Shown here one piece after another: positions 37,401-50,001 of a DNA stretch of 64,000 nt. The stretch is from Melieria omissa. Its lineage: Eukaryota > Arthropoda > Insecta > Diptera > Ulidiidae. Made by a program: the position numbers and the translations under genes. Position 1 is the stretch's first letter. The number at the start of each line of letters is the position of its first letter. Where the stretch lies: assembly GCA_963971225.1 (NCBI GenBank), contig OZ020269.1, positions 108,881,486 through 108,945,485 on the forward strand, in the 5' to 3' direction. The notes beneath the pieces are model-generated. The model was not told where the DNA came from, made no database searches, and was given only the letters and a program-made list of their open reading frames with translations.

Positions 37401-38793
37401 GTGCGACGCAGGGGCGTAGCCAGAACTTGGTCATGGGGGGGTTTTAAAAAATTGTTTGCCAGTTTAGTATTACATGTTTTTTTAAGTAAAGTGCAATTTC
37501 CAAATAGGGCATTTTGTTGTGGCTTATGTGACTTAATGCATTAAAAACTAAATTTTTTCCCTGATTTAAAAATAAATGTTATGAAAATTGGTGGACTGTT
37601 TGTGTCATCGTACAAAAATGTGCATCGAACAAAGAGCCAATATTTACTATTGTTTTAAACATGTTTTAACTCTAACCGAAGGATTTAAATTGATCGACCA
37701 AGTTTATGGTGATTTTTGTTTATACCGTGGTGGAGTTCATAAGTGGTAAAAGCGATTTAAAAACGATTGTCAGAACATAATTGGTGGCCAAACTGTTAGC
37801 CAACTGAATCCGCGATCACCGTAGATCAAAACTGTGCGGTAATTCATAAAAGATAAGCCAAAATCTTCATTGAAATTCTTGAAATTGGATTTAACCTTCG
37901 CTTTACTTATACCCACCCGGGTGATCTTTTTAATATTCATGTTTAATATCTGCACAAATTTTAAGGTAATTTTCAATAACATGAAAAAATATTTTTTGAA
38001 ATTTTGTTCATGTTTAAACTTGAATTTTTTCGCTACCATTTTGATTAAAACTCACGATAAATTTTTTTTGCGTACATCATTATGTGTTCAATAAACCCTC
38101 TTGAAAGAAATCTTCTAATATTTTCCACAGTCTCAAAATAAATCATTAAAGTTAGGCTTTTTTCGAAATACGAACTATCGTCAGAGGAAGATACTACATA
38201 CTGAAGTATGAAAACAATTTTTAATTATTATATATTTATTGTAAGTTTTACTCAAAATAGCAGCGGAAGTTCCTAGGATCATCTTTAGTAAGGCGAAGGT
38301 TAAGCATCTCAATAGCATAAATGTATTGCATTTTAACTGAACATTTGGCTATCGAAGGATGACATCACATCTACTGACACTTGTTTTGACTGTTTTTTTC
38401 TTTTCACGTGTGGCACCGTGCGAATTTCACCTTTTCAAAGAATGCATTTGCCGATGAAAAAAAGCGTTTTGAGAACGTAGAAACCATCCAAAAGGCTTGT
38501 ACCGACATCCTGAAGGACATTCCAGTCGACGAACTAAATTACTCTTTAGACATGTTTTTAGAACCTGCAAATCGCTGCATTAAGCCTAAACGTGACTATT
38601 AAAAAAAAAAATTAGTTTCGGTAAAAAAAGGGTTTTGTTAATATTCTTTTAAATATTTAAAGATGAAAAGACCTTTTTGCTAATGTGGGAACTTACATAC
38701 GATGCATATTGATTGAAAATGTTGACAAATTATAGGCTATGGGGGGGTTCTGACACCCTAAAGCCCCCCCTTGGCTACGCCCCTGGTGCGACG
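37401..38793. mobile_element. hAT-type element with perfect 8-bp target duplication
   Basis: Termini CAGGGGCGTAGCCA at 37,409 and TGGCTACGCCCCTG ending at 38,785 are perfect inverted repeats. GTGCGACG is duplicated at 37,401-37,408 and 38,786-38,793. The CAGGGGCG end and 8-bp duplication are diagnostic for hAT. Length is 1,377 bp; no hAT transposase is visible. It contains a decayed mariner fragment and is probably non-autonomous. The intact duplication suggests a fairly recent insertion. Confidence 0.85.
38370..38602 (+). mobile_element. decayed mariner transposase C-terminus nested in the hAT element
   Basis: The frame ending at 38,602 encodes RFENVETIQKACTDILKDIP followed by ANRCIKPKRDY, which resembles the end of mariner transposases. 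Upstream, CFDCFFLF resembles a mutated third catalytic Asp motif. No mariner ends were found, so it is a remnant captured by, or inserted into, the surrounding element. Confidence 0.5.
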
Positions 38794-39024
38794 ACGGCAG
38801 TGGCTGAATTCGGGGAATCCAACGGCAAATGCAACGGTAGTCGCTCCTCAGGCAATTAAAAAGTTCGTTATCAACAGTTAAGTTCGTATGGTAATGATGT
38901 TTGCGCGTTACATTGTCAACTCGGCTTCCGAAGCGTAGTGTCGGTGCGGAAAGTGAGTTGAAAATTGAATTTGTGTTATAGCTGTCGGGCGCAAGAAAGA
39001 GTGTTTGTGTAAAAGTTGAAGAAA

Positions 39025-42000
39025 ATGCTCAGTGATTTGGAGTTCGCTAAAGAGGTTAAGGAAAAACCTCTCCAAGTTCAACAATGGGGTAATTGTGCTG
39101 GCAATGGAATTGCAAAAACCATTTCTAAGAAAGTGCAAATTTCATTCGCAGAGATCAACGCAATTGGGTGCTTCCTGCTGGATCTCTACCATCGGCAGGT
39201 GATTTCGATGCGTGCCGAGTGGCTGGTCCGCAAATATGAGCTGCGGAACGAATTTCAAAAGTTCTTGCAACTGGAAGAGAATTGCAATTTACGTGAAAAA
39301 TTTGAGAAAGTGAATGGCGGAAAATGCGATGTAAGTTCTCTCTCTGGGGAGGCAGGAGGAAGAGCTCGAAGCACAGATCTTTCGTACGGATTAGTGGATT
39401 GGTTGGAGTTGAGCCTTATGCATTGAACGTAATAATATTGTCAATCTAATCGGTGATTTCTTATCCACTTGAACACAGACGCCAATATCAGTCATAACAA
39501 TTTCAGTTTCTGCAATACCGTAAACAGCACAAATAGATTGATAGCCTAATCGACAACACAAATTTGCAGCAAAGCACACTAGTACGAAGTGAACATGCAC
39601 ATTTGTATGTATGCGCATGCATATTCACAGAAATATATAATGTGTTTTGCAATTATTTACATTTGTTCGGATCCTAACGAACAAAGAAATAACTCTCATT
39701 TCATCGATAACTTTCCGAATGCGCTGAAGTTGTTTACTTGGAGTACCCTGAACCAAAATAAGTTAAAAATGTGTATGTGCGACTCGAGCGATAACCGTCG
39801 TCAGCGGATAATAGCAATGGGTTGAATTTCGCTGAGCTGTCCAAAACTGTACTATTATTGCAAGACTTTGCCAGTTCAGCGAAATGCACTGTTTATTTTT
39901 AGTATGAATGTGTGTAAAAGTTTGTCATAAAAATATACAAACACAAAATATAATACGTATATATCGCTATTGTTTATTCGAATTTGATACATAGTTGATA
40001 ATTGGTAATTAAGCTTTTAACGTCGCCACCCAAAAATGTGGAATTAGTCGTTGTTATGCCTGCATGAAATGATTCGAAAAATATCAAACACAATAATAGG
40101 AATAATGAAACACGCAAGCGTGACTCAATCTTGAACAGTGCAAATACATCCGAAATGTGGGAAAATCACCTTTGCATACCGACACGCGCGGTTAGCACTG
40201 CAAGCGAAAAAACCCATAGGTTTAGACCTCACCACCATGCACTTTATCATTTAGAATCTAAACCATATATTTCCATTCTGCATACTTTTAATGTGTATGT
40301 GTGTTTTTGTACCCAATGTATTATGTGGCAGAAACTTTATGCATCAATTGAAAGATGAACAAATACGACATAGGAATAAATGTACATAAACCATATGTTA
40401 TCGTAAAATATACCAGAACTCGTTCATCAATTCTTTTACTTTGTTGCACTATGCAATCAAGCGACAAATGGTGCGATCATATACGAACTTGGTTTTTGTT
40501 TTGGCCATATGATTAAAAGTGTGTATGCTCTTTGTAAGTGTACACATTACGTGTAAATCAGTGTTGTAAATATGTGTAGCGTATCGCTACAAACTTCAGC
40601 TTAGACAATCTCTGTGGCGGTTGCCTCGTTATATGGAAATAATAATTTAGCATACATATACAAATTTCAAACACTGCAATGTACGCTCATGAAAATAATT
40701 GCACGTCGTACGGTCATCATTGATTTATTTTTTGCTGTTATAACGTTTAATTTCATACTTTGCGCAAACTTTTATTAATTAAATGCAATAGTATGAAAGT
40801 GACTGTTTTTTTTTTCAACACATACACTGAAAGCTTAATGTGTACACAACAAAAATCACAGGAAAATTTTATATATACGCAACAATACAAATGATAAAAT
40901 TCGGCTTAAAACTGATTTTACTATACATATGTCACAATAAGGGCACAATAGATCTCTCAGGTCGAAGTGCACTTTCCCCGCCAAAAATAATAATAATTCA
41001 GTACAATCTCAATAATTCGGACACTCAATTTATTTCTATTGTAGACTTTGTAATCCGGACACCACAAATTTTATTTAACTCTGAAATCCAGACATTAATT
41101 ATTGTCCGCTTTTTTTACGGGAAGTCCCCATTTTCTGTTTGAATATATATTTTCATCAAATGCAAGCAATTCAAGTGAAAACCGATATTTCTGTCGGTTT
41201 TGCTAGTTCAGGTGTGAAACAGAAGGTTGCAAAAAATCAAGTGATGTTAATGATAAAAGTTTAATTTGGCTGTGAAAACTTACTCAAATATTAACAATGG
41301 CACCTATATTTAGTTAAGAAAAAACGTACATGCTTAACGTTGGGTCAGAAAAAAGAAAAGGAAAAAAAGACAAAAATAAGTCGAGAAAAGTCACTTCGTC
41401 AACCGTCAGTGGAGTACAATGTAGGCAAATCTAAAATTTCTACAAACATTAAAGAAACATTCCGCCAAACGAAAATCTTTCAAAATCGTTAAAAATGCTT
41501 ATACAATATTAAAAATAAAATATAAATAAATATAAAAATAATTATAATTAAAAAAATTGTAAATTTAATTTGTGTTCAGTAGTATTTTTTATCGATTTTT
41601 TTGTAATCTTCGTAGTCCGGACAATTCGGTATTTCGGACAGTGTTTGGTTTTTAATTGTCCGAATTATCGAGATTATACTGTACATATTTCTTTACTTAG
41701 AAACCATTCTTTAATGTGCCAGTATATGTAGGTTCGGACAGAGAACGTGAACGAAGTACGAATATATCCATCTCAAATTGTTTGAAATGTTATGTTGCAT
41801 TTCTACATACCTAAAGTAAATATAACTTTTCAGATTGGCAGCTTGCTTTTTCGTACGCGGTATTTGATCAATACACCGCGTGGCTCCGACGTATATCGCA
41901 TTAAGCATGCAATGTTGTTTAAATATCGAAACGAAAAACTAGATGAATACGATGAACGTCACCAAAATGGCATTAGCCACAACCCAAAAAAGACCGCAGC

Positions 42001-45000
42001 AACAACAGTTGAGAGCCAATTGTCGACTGGCACAGCATTTGATCCGGCTTTGGCAGGTATGTGTGTGTGAAAAAGTGCTGATACAGCTCTTTAATCATTG
42101 ATCTTGCTACGAAAATTTCAGCTTCACTACAAGTGGATGAAGATGCCCCATCACATCCACTTAACTACGAGGGCAGCCAAATTCAAAAGCGCGATGCCGA
42201 ATTTCAACTGACGAGCATGGGCTGTTACATTTGCCAGCGGAATTTCGTGACGCCTGATGAGTTTGAGGAACATGTGGAGGAACATGGGGACGAATCAGAC
42301 TTTAAATTGCAAGCGGACCTGATCAAGTAGTAAGTGTGCTGAACAAACAATCTCACATTTCAGTAAACTAATGTTTTCCAAACCTCAATTTCACATACAG
42401 CGACAGGTCCATCCTTAATTTGTCGTACAGCATTTGTAAGAACTCGCATTATTTCTGCTTTAAAATGGATTCGGGTTGGGAAGATATCGTAATCGAAAAG
42501 ATTATCATTGTGCAGACGCGCTCGTTTTACTACGTGAACAATTCACTGTTGCCGTATACACTGTCAGCCGAGCAGAATACGTTTTTTGTAGATTGTCATC
42601 TCTTTAGAATGTATCTGGAACAACCGGTTGTGATTATCTTCCACAAGGTGTCTAACAACGTACAACGCATTGTGGAACAACATCATTTTATGGTGGGTAC
42701 TTGAATGATTTAATAATATGAAATCGCGACTGATAGAAATGGCCATCGGGTTCCTTTAATCACAACAGCCAATGGGTCTTCATCCTCAAAAATGTCAATA
42801 TATTTAATTATTGCTTTTTCTTACAGCGCATTGAAGAGTTTCCGGCAGTGAAAATGAACCTAAATCCAAATCGCTTGCCCAATAAACTGTATGTTAGAAT
42901 TTTTAAGAATTACGAACACAGAATCTTAGGCGTTTAGATAATTTACTTGGCATATGTATTTTTCGAATGCAGATTATTCAAGCCGAAATTTGAGTTGCCC
43001 CGATATTTGCCACCTTCCGACGTGCATGTGGCACTAAAAAGTGATCCAATTGAAGAACAATTGTGCCGCAGGTCGAACGAATTCAGGGATTACTTGAGGC
43101 ACGACAAAACTCTGACGCAACAGAATGTGCGGGAAGTGCTGATGATGTTGCTGCAAGTGGAGGATGTAGACACGATGCGAGAATACTATTATCTCATACA
43201 ACGCAATGTAAAGTTGCGGTACTTTAGCAGAGAGTACATTCTCAAGGTATTTGTGGTGTTTACTATCTCCGCTGCTATAACAGTATAACTATTTAAAAAT
43301 GTTAATATTTTGAATTTACCCGATTTACTCAAAGCCTTAGCTCTACATTTAAAGTGTGTCTATATATTTGTAGACGAAAAGCATGGAGAAGTCAACGGGG
43401 CAGTTAACCCATTAGCGCACATTGTTTCCATTTAAACACTTATTTAAACGTGCATATTATTCAAATTCAACAATATATCGAGCTTTCGATAAATTTCAAA
43501 TGCGAATCGAACATGGAATGCGGTTGTGGGGTGCATGTGCATTGCTTCGTTGAATTTTACAACATGCGCTAATTCCTCTGTGCCCAATGATCCCATTTGG
43601 GAACAATATTAAAATGGAAATACAAAATATTTATATTTACTTGTTAAATTGGAACTTGTTTTTGTAATAAAAATTCAGCTCATTCTGAAAAAAATTAGCT
43701 TGAAAGTCGAAACAAAAAATTGGGCACTAATTGGTTAAACACGCACGCCCAGTGACCTTTCTATCATTCTTGTCTACAAACTGACTTCGCTCAGGGTAGA
43801 AAGTCATCGTGTAAATCTGGTAATAATCGGTATATATTTTATGTTTTCTGTTATATTTGAACCATTCATTTAAAAGCATTCTTCTGTACATTTGTGAAAT
43901 TGGTCTACAGGTGAAGAGCCCCAAGAACATTACTGTTGAAAATGTAATCGTTCCATTTGATGAGGTGATTATTATGCCTGAAAATACAGTTGACCTTTCC
44001 CAGCCAATGGACACGTTAGTCACGGAAATCGATGAACTTATTGACAAAGTGCCGAAAGAGAAGAAGAAGAAGATCTACTATGGCCAAGTGGACCGCATTT
44101 CAAACGGCAGGGTGACATTTTTGTGTGACCGGAAAATCCCCGAAATGCAGACCTATACAATAATGTTCCGGCCAACACGTCTAACACTGCGCTACCAGTA
44201 CCGCGCCTTGGAGCAACTAACTGCATTACCTGGTTCACTTGTGAGGCGCTTTCTCTTTCCACAGTGCACTCCGTGGCCGGACATGTCGAACTTTAGGTGA
44301 ATTTCATGCACAAATTATAGAATTTTCATGTATGTTACGAACGCGTGTGTGCTGTTCGCAGGTTTCATTTGGATCTACTCAATAAGAATATCTATGGGAA
44401 TCCAGAGCAGTTGCAGGCTGTTCAGAATGTGGTGAACAATGCAGGAAAGGAAGCACCTTATATTATCTTTGGGCCGCCGGGTATGGCTATTTATATCTAC
44501 ATACATATCTGTGGCATTTTGACAAAACAACCTAAGTCTAATTTTCAAAATGTTCAGGAGAGCGAAAAAACTGATGAGGTGCAGACCAAATCTCATACAA
44601 AACTCGAGAAAAGTTGAAATTATACACGTCATATCTCTGTAACTAAATGTCATAGAAACAAACCGATTACACCAAAAGAAGCGTCTTGAAATTGTTTCTT
44701 TATGATTAAAAAATTGGAAATTTGACTTAAGTCGACTTAAGTGCTTTTGTCAAAAGTCCACAGATATATATTTGCTATACATATCACTAGCAAAAATTCC
44801 TTCTGCGTTTTTAGGCACCGGTAAAACCACGACCATCGTCGAGGCCATTTTGCAAGTTTACCAACTGCAGCCGGATTCGCGCATCCTCATTATGGCCGGG
44901 TCGAACAGTGCCTGCGATGAAATCGCATTGCGACTGTGCAAAATATTGTCAACCATGAGTCAGCAGCTGCACGCCATTGCGCGAATCTACTCGCGCAGCA

Positions 45001-48000
45001 ACGAGAAACGCTACGACAATATCGATGAGTTGCTGCTGGACCATTCGAACATGTACGCAACGCATTTTTATCCGCATGTAGATGTGTTGCACCAATACCG
45101 CATTATCGTCTGTACGCTGACCGTGGTCGGCAAGTTGGCAATGGGTAAATTCGGCAAAGACGTCATGGGCGATGGAATTTTCACGCATGTTTTTGTCGAC
45201 GAGGTGGCCGCTTCCACGGAGGCTGAGACCTTGGTGGGCATAATGAACACGTTAAACGCAAGCACCAATCTGATCATTTCTGGCGATCACAAGCAATTGG
45301 GGCCAATACTGAACTCGTCGCGAGCTGAAGAGTTGGGCCTGGCTGTGTCGATGATGGAGCGTTTGTTAGCGCGCGACTGTTATAGGGTCGACACGGATGG
45401 TAACTATAATCGAAGCATACAGACACGTTTGTGCCGAAATTTTCGTTCGCACCCCGAAATTGTACAGTTGTACAGTCGCCTTTACTACAGAAACGAACTA
45501 AAGGCAGTAACTACAAATGGTGAGCAGCGTTTTGTTTTTTTTGCAGAATTCGTCTCTATTATGTTAAATGTTTTTATTGTAGACGTGGAATCTTTGTGTA
45601 GAAACTGGCATCGTTCACCCAATCCACATTATCCTATAATATTCCATTCGGTTTTTGGCACGTCGCAGCGTGAAGGCAACTCGACGAGGTTAGCAGACAG
45701 TAATTGAATATTTAATATTTAGTTCCATATCCGATTCGACCTTGCTTGTAGCTTGTATAACCCGTTGGAGCTTCAAATTTTAATGGATTATGTTAAGGAT
45801 CTCATGTATTTCGGCGTTAATGGCCAAAAGATTGAGCAGACCGACATCGGAATCATATCGCCCTACAAGAAACAGTATCTGCGTATACAGGAAGAACTAA
45901 ACTTGCGTAATTGGTATTACATAGAAACGGGTGCGGTTGAGACATTCCAAGGAAGAGAGAAAGCCATTATAATTGTCTCGTTTGTGCGTTCGTTCACGTC
46001 AACCTTGGGCTTTCTGGAGAATCCTCGGGTAGGTTTGTCATGACTATGGAATCATAAAACACCGCAGTGTATTTGTCTTGTAGCGTATAAATGTGACACT
46101 GTCTCGTGCGAAATCCCTGCTCATACTAATTGGCAACCCTAAGACGTTGAGCATGAATCAGGACTTTAAATACATCATCAACGAATGCAAGGCACATAAT
46201 ACAATGGTAGGCGCGACCTACTATGAACTTTTGGACGGAGTGTCGGCAGCTGATGGCGAAGACGTGGGTGGTGTTCAAATCGGAAAACTCGCCAAATCAA
46301 TGGAAAAGCTAAGCTTAAACAAAGATGCAGCAGGTGTTGACGCCGGCCAACCGAAAAAGAAAAAATGGAAGAAGAAGAAGAATACAACATCGAATGGTAC
46401 TAACAACACCAGTAGTAACACCAGCCCATCCACCATCAATGATAACAGTAGCAGCGAAAATCAAGTGAAAAAAAACTCGAACGCTTTCAAACGTAAGCAT
46501 TTCCGCACTATTCTCTATTTCACGCGCCGTCGGCAGGCTCAAAAAGCTGCTGAAAGGTTGCACTGAAGTGGCGTTGCTTTTGTGTGATGTTAACAGAAAA
46601 TGAAGCTGTTTTGCTTTTTGTTTTTTAAGTTTATCAAATGCTTTCACTAATGATCACTAAGCCGGACTTGGCTATTTTGTGTCTATATGTATTTTTCAGT
46701 TTTTGTTACTATCAGTCCTCCGAACAAACTAACTACTGATCAATGTATACATTTTTGTGATTGTTTTTGTCGTTAAAAAACATTTTCGCTTTGTGTTAAA
46801 AAATATCTATAGTTCAGGAATAATTCAAAGAGTTGCTGTGTAATGATTTTGAAACTTTCCACCATCGTTGTACAATAAAACGTCTAATTGTTCGAACCGG
46901 ATTTGAAACATTCTTAAAAAAAATTGATTCGGGATATTTTTTTAGCTTTTTTGCACGGGGATGGCACCACACATATGTGTAATTCAAATCATTAATTTGG
47001 CATAGCTTCGAAATTATGAGTTGTACAGCGTCCTCATTGATGCGAGCTGTTCCATTGGTATTCATGTATTCATGGGCTGTGGACGAGGGTAATGCCACTG
47101 AAACCAAAAAGTGTAACTGGAACTACATACATACGTATAAGTCTTACACCAATGAACTCACTACTTCAGTCGCTCCCTACGGCAAGGGGAATCTAGGGGC
47201 GGATCAAAAAAGCTTTCAATATTAAATATATTTTCAGTACAATTGCCGCGGAGGAAATGCTAGAGAAATATACTTCTTGCATTGTTTGTTCAGTACAGAA
47301 AAATTCAAAAATATCTTTATAATGGCAATCAATCGTGTACCATCCAACCATGCTCGTTTTTATTGCCTGCTTGGAGTTCCAAATACAAATTTCTATAAAG
47401 TTCTCGGAACAGTTTTTGTAGTTACTGTACAGAAATAGATTAACCGTAGATCGATCAAAAATTATACATTTGGTTTTTTGTCTTATTATAACTTTTTTCA
47501 GGATATAATTAATTTAACCATTCTTTGTGACTTTGCTGTGTTGGGATTATGCTTGTTTAAAACCATCTTTCACAGTTTTTTAAGAAAGAGGTCTTGAAAA
47601 AATTTAAAAGTTTATAATTCTCTCCTTTGTATACATAGGACAGGATTCCTTAATTTTTCTGAAGCTCGATCTACGGTTAATAGGCATAAATAAAAGAAAT
47701 TGATCAATGGCTCAAAAAATTGTGTGCATCATAAAACAAAGGCTCAATAACAAATTTCTATGCGGTAAAATTTTTGAATTTGCAACCAATTGAAAAGTAC
47801 GTTTGTCTATTCAATTCCGACCAAGACCCAAGTTCACCTAAATGCGGGTTTAAATTCTGAAAAATTCGGGATTGTTTACGTGAGATTCCGGAGTTCCTAC
47901 ACGTGTTTAATACTTTTTGCGGGCGTATAGTAACACCCCCATCCTTTCCCCTCCTCAAAGACCATTCGTAAGCAGTACCACAATTCACAAAAATGGCTTA

Positions 48001-49203
48001 GCCTCGCTAGCCAGACGAATGACCCGAACAAGTTAAGTGCAAATTTTTTTATACTAACTGGTTCAAAAGTTAATGTTGTAGTTAAAGCTGATTTGTTAAT
48101 TTGCAGCAAAATTGTTGCGATTATTTTGTGTGTGTGTATGATAAGCTATGTATAGTAATATCTATATATATAGTTAGTTCTAACCCATGCAACTTGTGCT
48201 TTTCGTAAAGTTAATATGATAATTATCTGTATTCTCAGATGTGAAGCCAACATCCGACGAGAAGCAGCGTAAAACATTTGCCATGTACAAGGATCTCTTT
48301 GAGGGAATGACAGGGGAAACCGCGCAGACTGCCTTCGATAAGAAATCTGAAATTGATGCGCTTTTTGACGAATTGCCGAACGTGCCACAAGCTTATCAGA
48401 AATTTGCCACCTCGACAAATGATACTCATAGCGAAGCCAATAACCTGGATAAAATCCATATCCATTTGCAAGGACGCTTTGATAATTTACGTTTGACAGC
48501 ATTGTCGTCGAATGCAGCGTCGAGAGTTGCTGAGGTTCTGCAACCGACAACATCGGCTGAACGGAATGGTGTAGCTATTACTCAAAAAGCAACCAGCCTT
48601 GAACGCAGCTACCGTCTCCAACCTACCAGTTCCGGTGTTCCAGCAACAATCGCCCAACATCCTTCTTGCGTTGCTCCAAAAATAACTTCCCAGCGCCCCA
48701 ACATTTACATTAGTCCACCGAAAATTTCCCAAAGCACCCAAAACACTGTTCCAAACATAAGTACCCAACAACATTGCACCTTCGCGAAACCTCGATCCGC
48801 GGTAAACGTGGGGCAACAATGCACTTTCTCTTCCAATGCAACATCGGCTGAACGGAGTTATGCAGCTGTTACTCAAACAGCAACCAGCGCTGAACGCCCC
48901 TACCGCCCCCAACCTGCTAGTTCCGGTGTTTCAGCAACAAAAATACCTTTCCAGCGCCCCAATTACATTAGTCCACCAACAATTTCCCAATGCACCCAAA
49001 ACACTGTTCCAAACATAACTAACCAACAATCTTCCACCTTTGCGAAACCTAGATCCGCGGTAAACGTGGGGCAACAATGCACTTTCTCTTCCTATCAACC
49101 GGTGCGTAATATGGGACAGAATCCTGAAAACTACTATTTCGCCAGCAACAAAACAAGTTCCCAGACGCCCAACAAGTCCAAATCAAAATGCATTATTGCG
49201 TAA
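39025..49203 (+). CDS. MOV10/Armitage-family SF1 RNA helicase
   Basis: RNA helicase of the UPF1-like SF1B group; relatives act in RNA silencing, piRNA biogenesis and retroelement control. Thirteen exons: 39025-39330, 41834-42056, 42122-42329, 42401-42692, 42827-42888, 42973-43246, 43911-44296, 44362-44480, 44815-45519, 45583-45688, 45752-46028, 46084-46492, 48239-49203; 1,443 aa, all phases agree. A C2H2 finger (CYICQRNF...EEHVEEH) lies near residue 210. Walker A GPPGTGKTTT near 620 is split by an intron. Motif II reads VFVDEVAAS near 750 (usually DEAG/DEAA), motif III SGDHKQLGPI, motif V VETFQGRE, motif VI RINVTLSRAKSLL near 990. A Lys-rich patch (KKKKWKKKKN) and a Ser/Thr/Gln-rich tail follow. 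Whether it is the Armitage orthologue or a paralogue cannot be told here. Confidence 0.88.
40999..41681 (+). mobile_element. pogo/Tigger-like element remnant in helicase intron 1
   Basis: Inverted ends CAGTACAATCTCAATAATTC and, reversed, CAGTATAATCTCGATAATTC mark 683 bp. A TA flanks the right end; the left side is mutated. The interior still spells pieces of a CENP-B-type helix-turn-helix (VEYNVGKSKISTNIK near 41,410-41,455, after KRTCLTLGQKK). ATTCGGACA-type motifs recur near both ends. It is heavily decayed. Confidence 0.75.
47439..47681. mobile_element. short palindromic MITE in helicase intron 12
   Basis: ATTAACCGTAGATCGA at the left and its exact reverse complement at the right bound 243 bp of AT-rich sequence without coding capacity. 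The surrounding intron (46,493-48,238) is otherwise featureless. Confidence 0.5.
48549..49093 (+). repeat. tandem duplication within the helicase C-terminal exon
   Basis: Two coding units begin ACATCGGCTGAACGGA at 48,549 and 48,841. Each encodes SAER, then QPTSSGV or QPASSGV, QRPN, STQNTVPN or CTQNTVPN, and FAKPRSAVNVGQQCTFSS. The second copy is about 39 bp shorter. Because the difference is a multiple of three, the frame is kept through both. The tail is thus an expanded low-complexity region rather than a folded domain. Confidence 0.8.
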
Positions 49204-49634
49204 TTTGGTCTTTTTTATTTGTCTGTTCCCATTTTACACTTTTTATTTTTTATGTATGTATGTGAATGCGATGTTTAGAGTTGATGTTGTTCAACATTAC
49301 ATCATCGCAATTCAAATTCAAATTAAAGTTCTCGTCGTATCGATCCCAATGGCTTGCGCAACCTTTGGAACGGTAAGCTGCGAGAGCGAATTGTGTGCTT
49401 ATGTAGACATACATACATAAGCGCACATACTAAATGCACCGATGGATGTCAGAAGGAAACTTCTGCAGACCCTACTAATTCAGGACTGCATGCCGAAACG
49501 ACCTGGCATCCAGTGTCGGTTACGATTTGAAAAAAGTTCTTAAATGCTTGAGCTCCGCCAATCTGAAAATACATAATCTTAACCATGTCAGGAACGTACA
49601 TAGCAAACCAAGAATCAAAGCGTTTGTTCTTTGA

Positions 49635-50001
49635 CTGTGCCGTGTTTTCTTGGCAACTAATCGGTGTTTTTGTCTCTGAGCCTCGGCTCATTTCACTTTG
49701 CTTTGGATTATTTATAAAAGACTAGAAACATTTGGTCCGATCAGAGCTGACGAGAGCTAAAAAGCCGAAAATTCTTCTTCTTTTGTAGACTTGATATAAC
49801 GAATGTTTCTTAAAAACTGATCTGTGCCGGGTTTTCTTGGCACCAAATCGGTGCTCTTGTCTCTGAGTCTCGGCTCATTTCAATTTGCTTTGGATTATTT
49901 ATAAACGACTAGAAACATTTGGTGACGAGACGTGACGTGAGCTGAAAAGCCGAAAATTCGTCTTCTTTTGTAGACTTGATATAACGAATGTTTCTAAAAG
50001 A
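49635..50001. repeat. 187-bp tandem duplication with TATA-like core
   Basis: Two units start CTGTGCCG at 49,635 and 49,822 and are roughly 85-90% alike by eye. Each contains TTGTCTCTGAG, then GGATTATTTATAAA and TAGACTTGATATAACGAATG. The copies differ by point changes and a few short indels, so the duplication is not very recent. Confidence 0.75.

Larger units (their letters stand above)
37314..38881 (+). pseudogene. 60-codon ORF split by a hAT-type insertion
   Basis: An ATG at 37,314 opens a frame (MSPSSVFAISDTKP...) that runs into the transposon at 37,409. If the element and one copy of the 8-bp duplication are removed, the frame continues from 38,794 without shift to a stop at 38,881 (60 codons in total). 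I do not recognise it. It may be a small gene, or an upstream or alternative first exon of the helicase gene that starts 144 bp after it, or chance. The insertion would truncate it after about 32 native codons. Confidence 0.3.
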
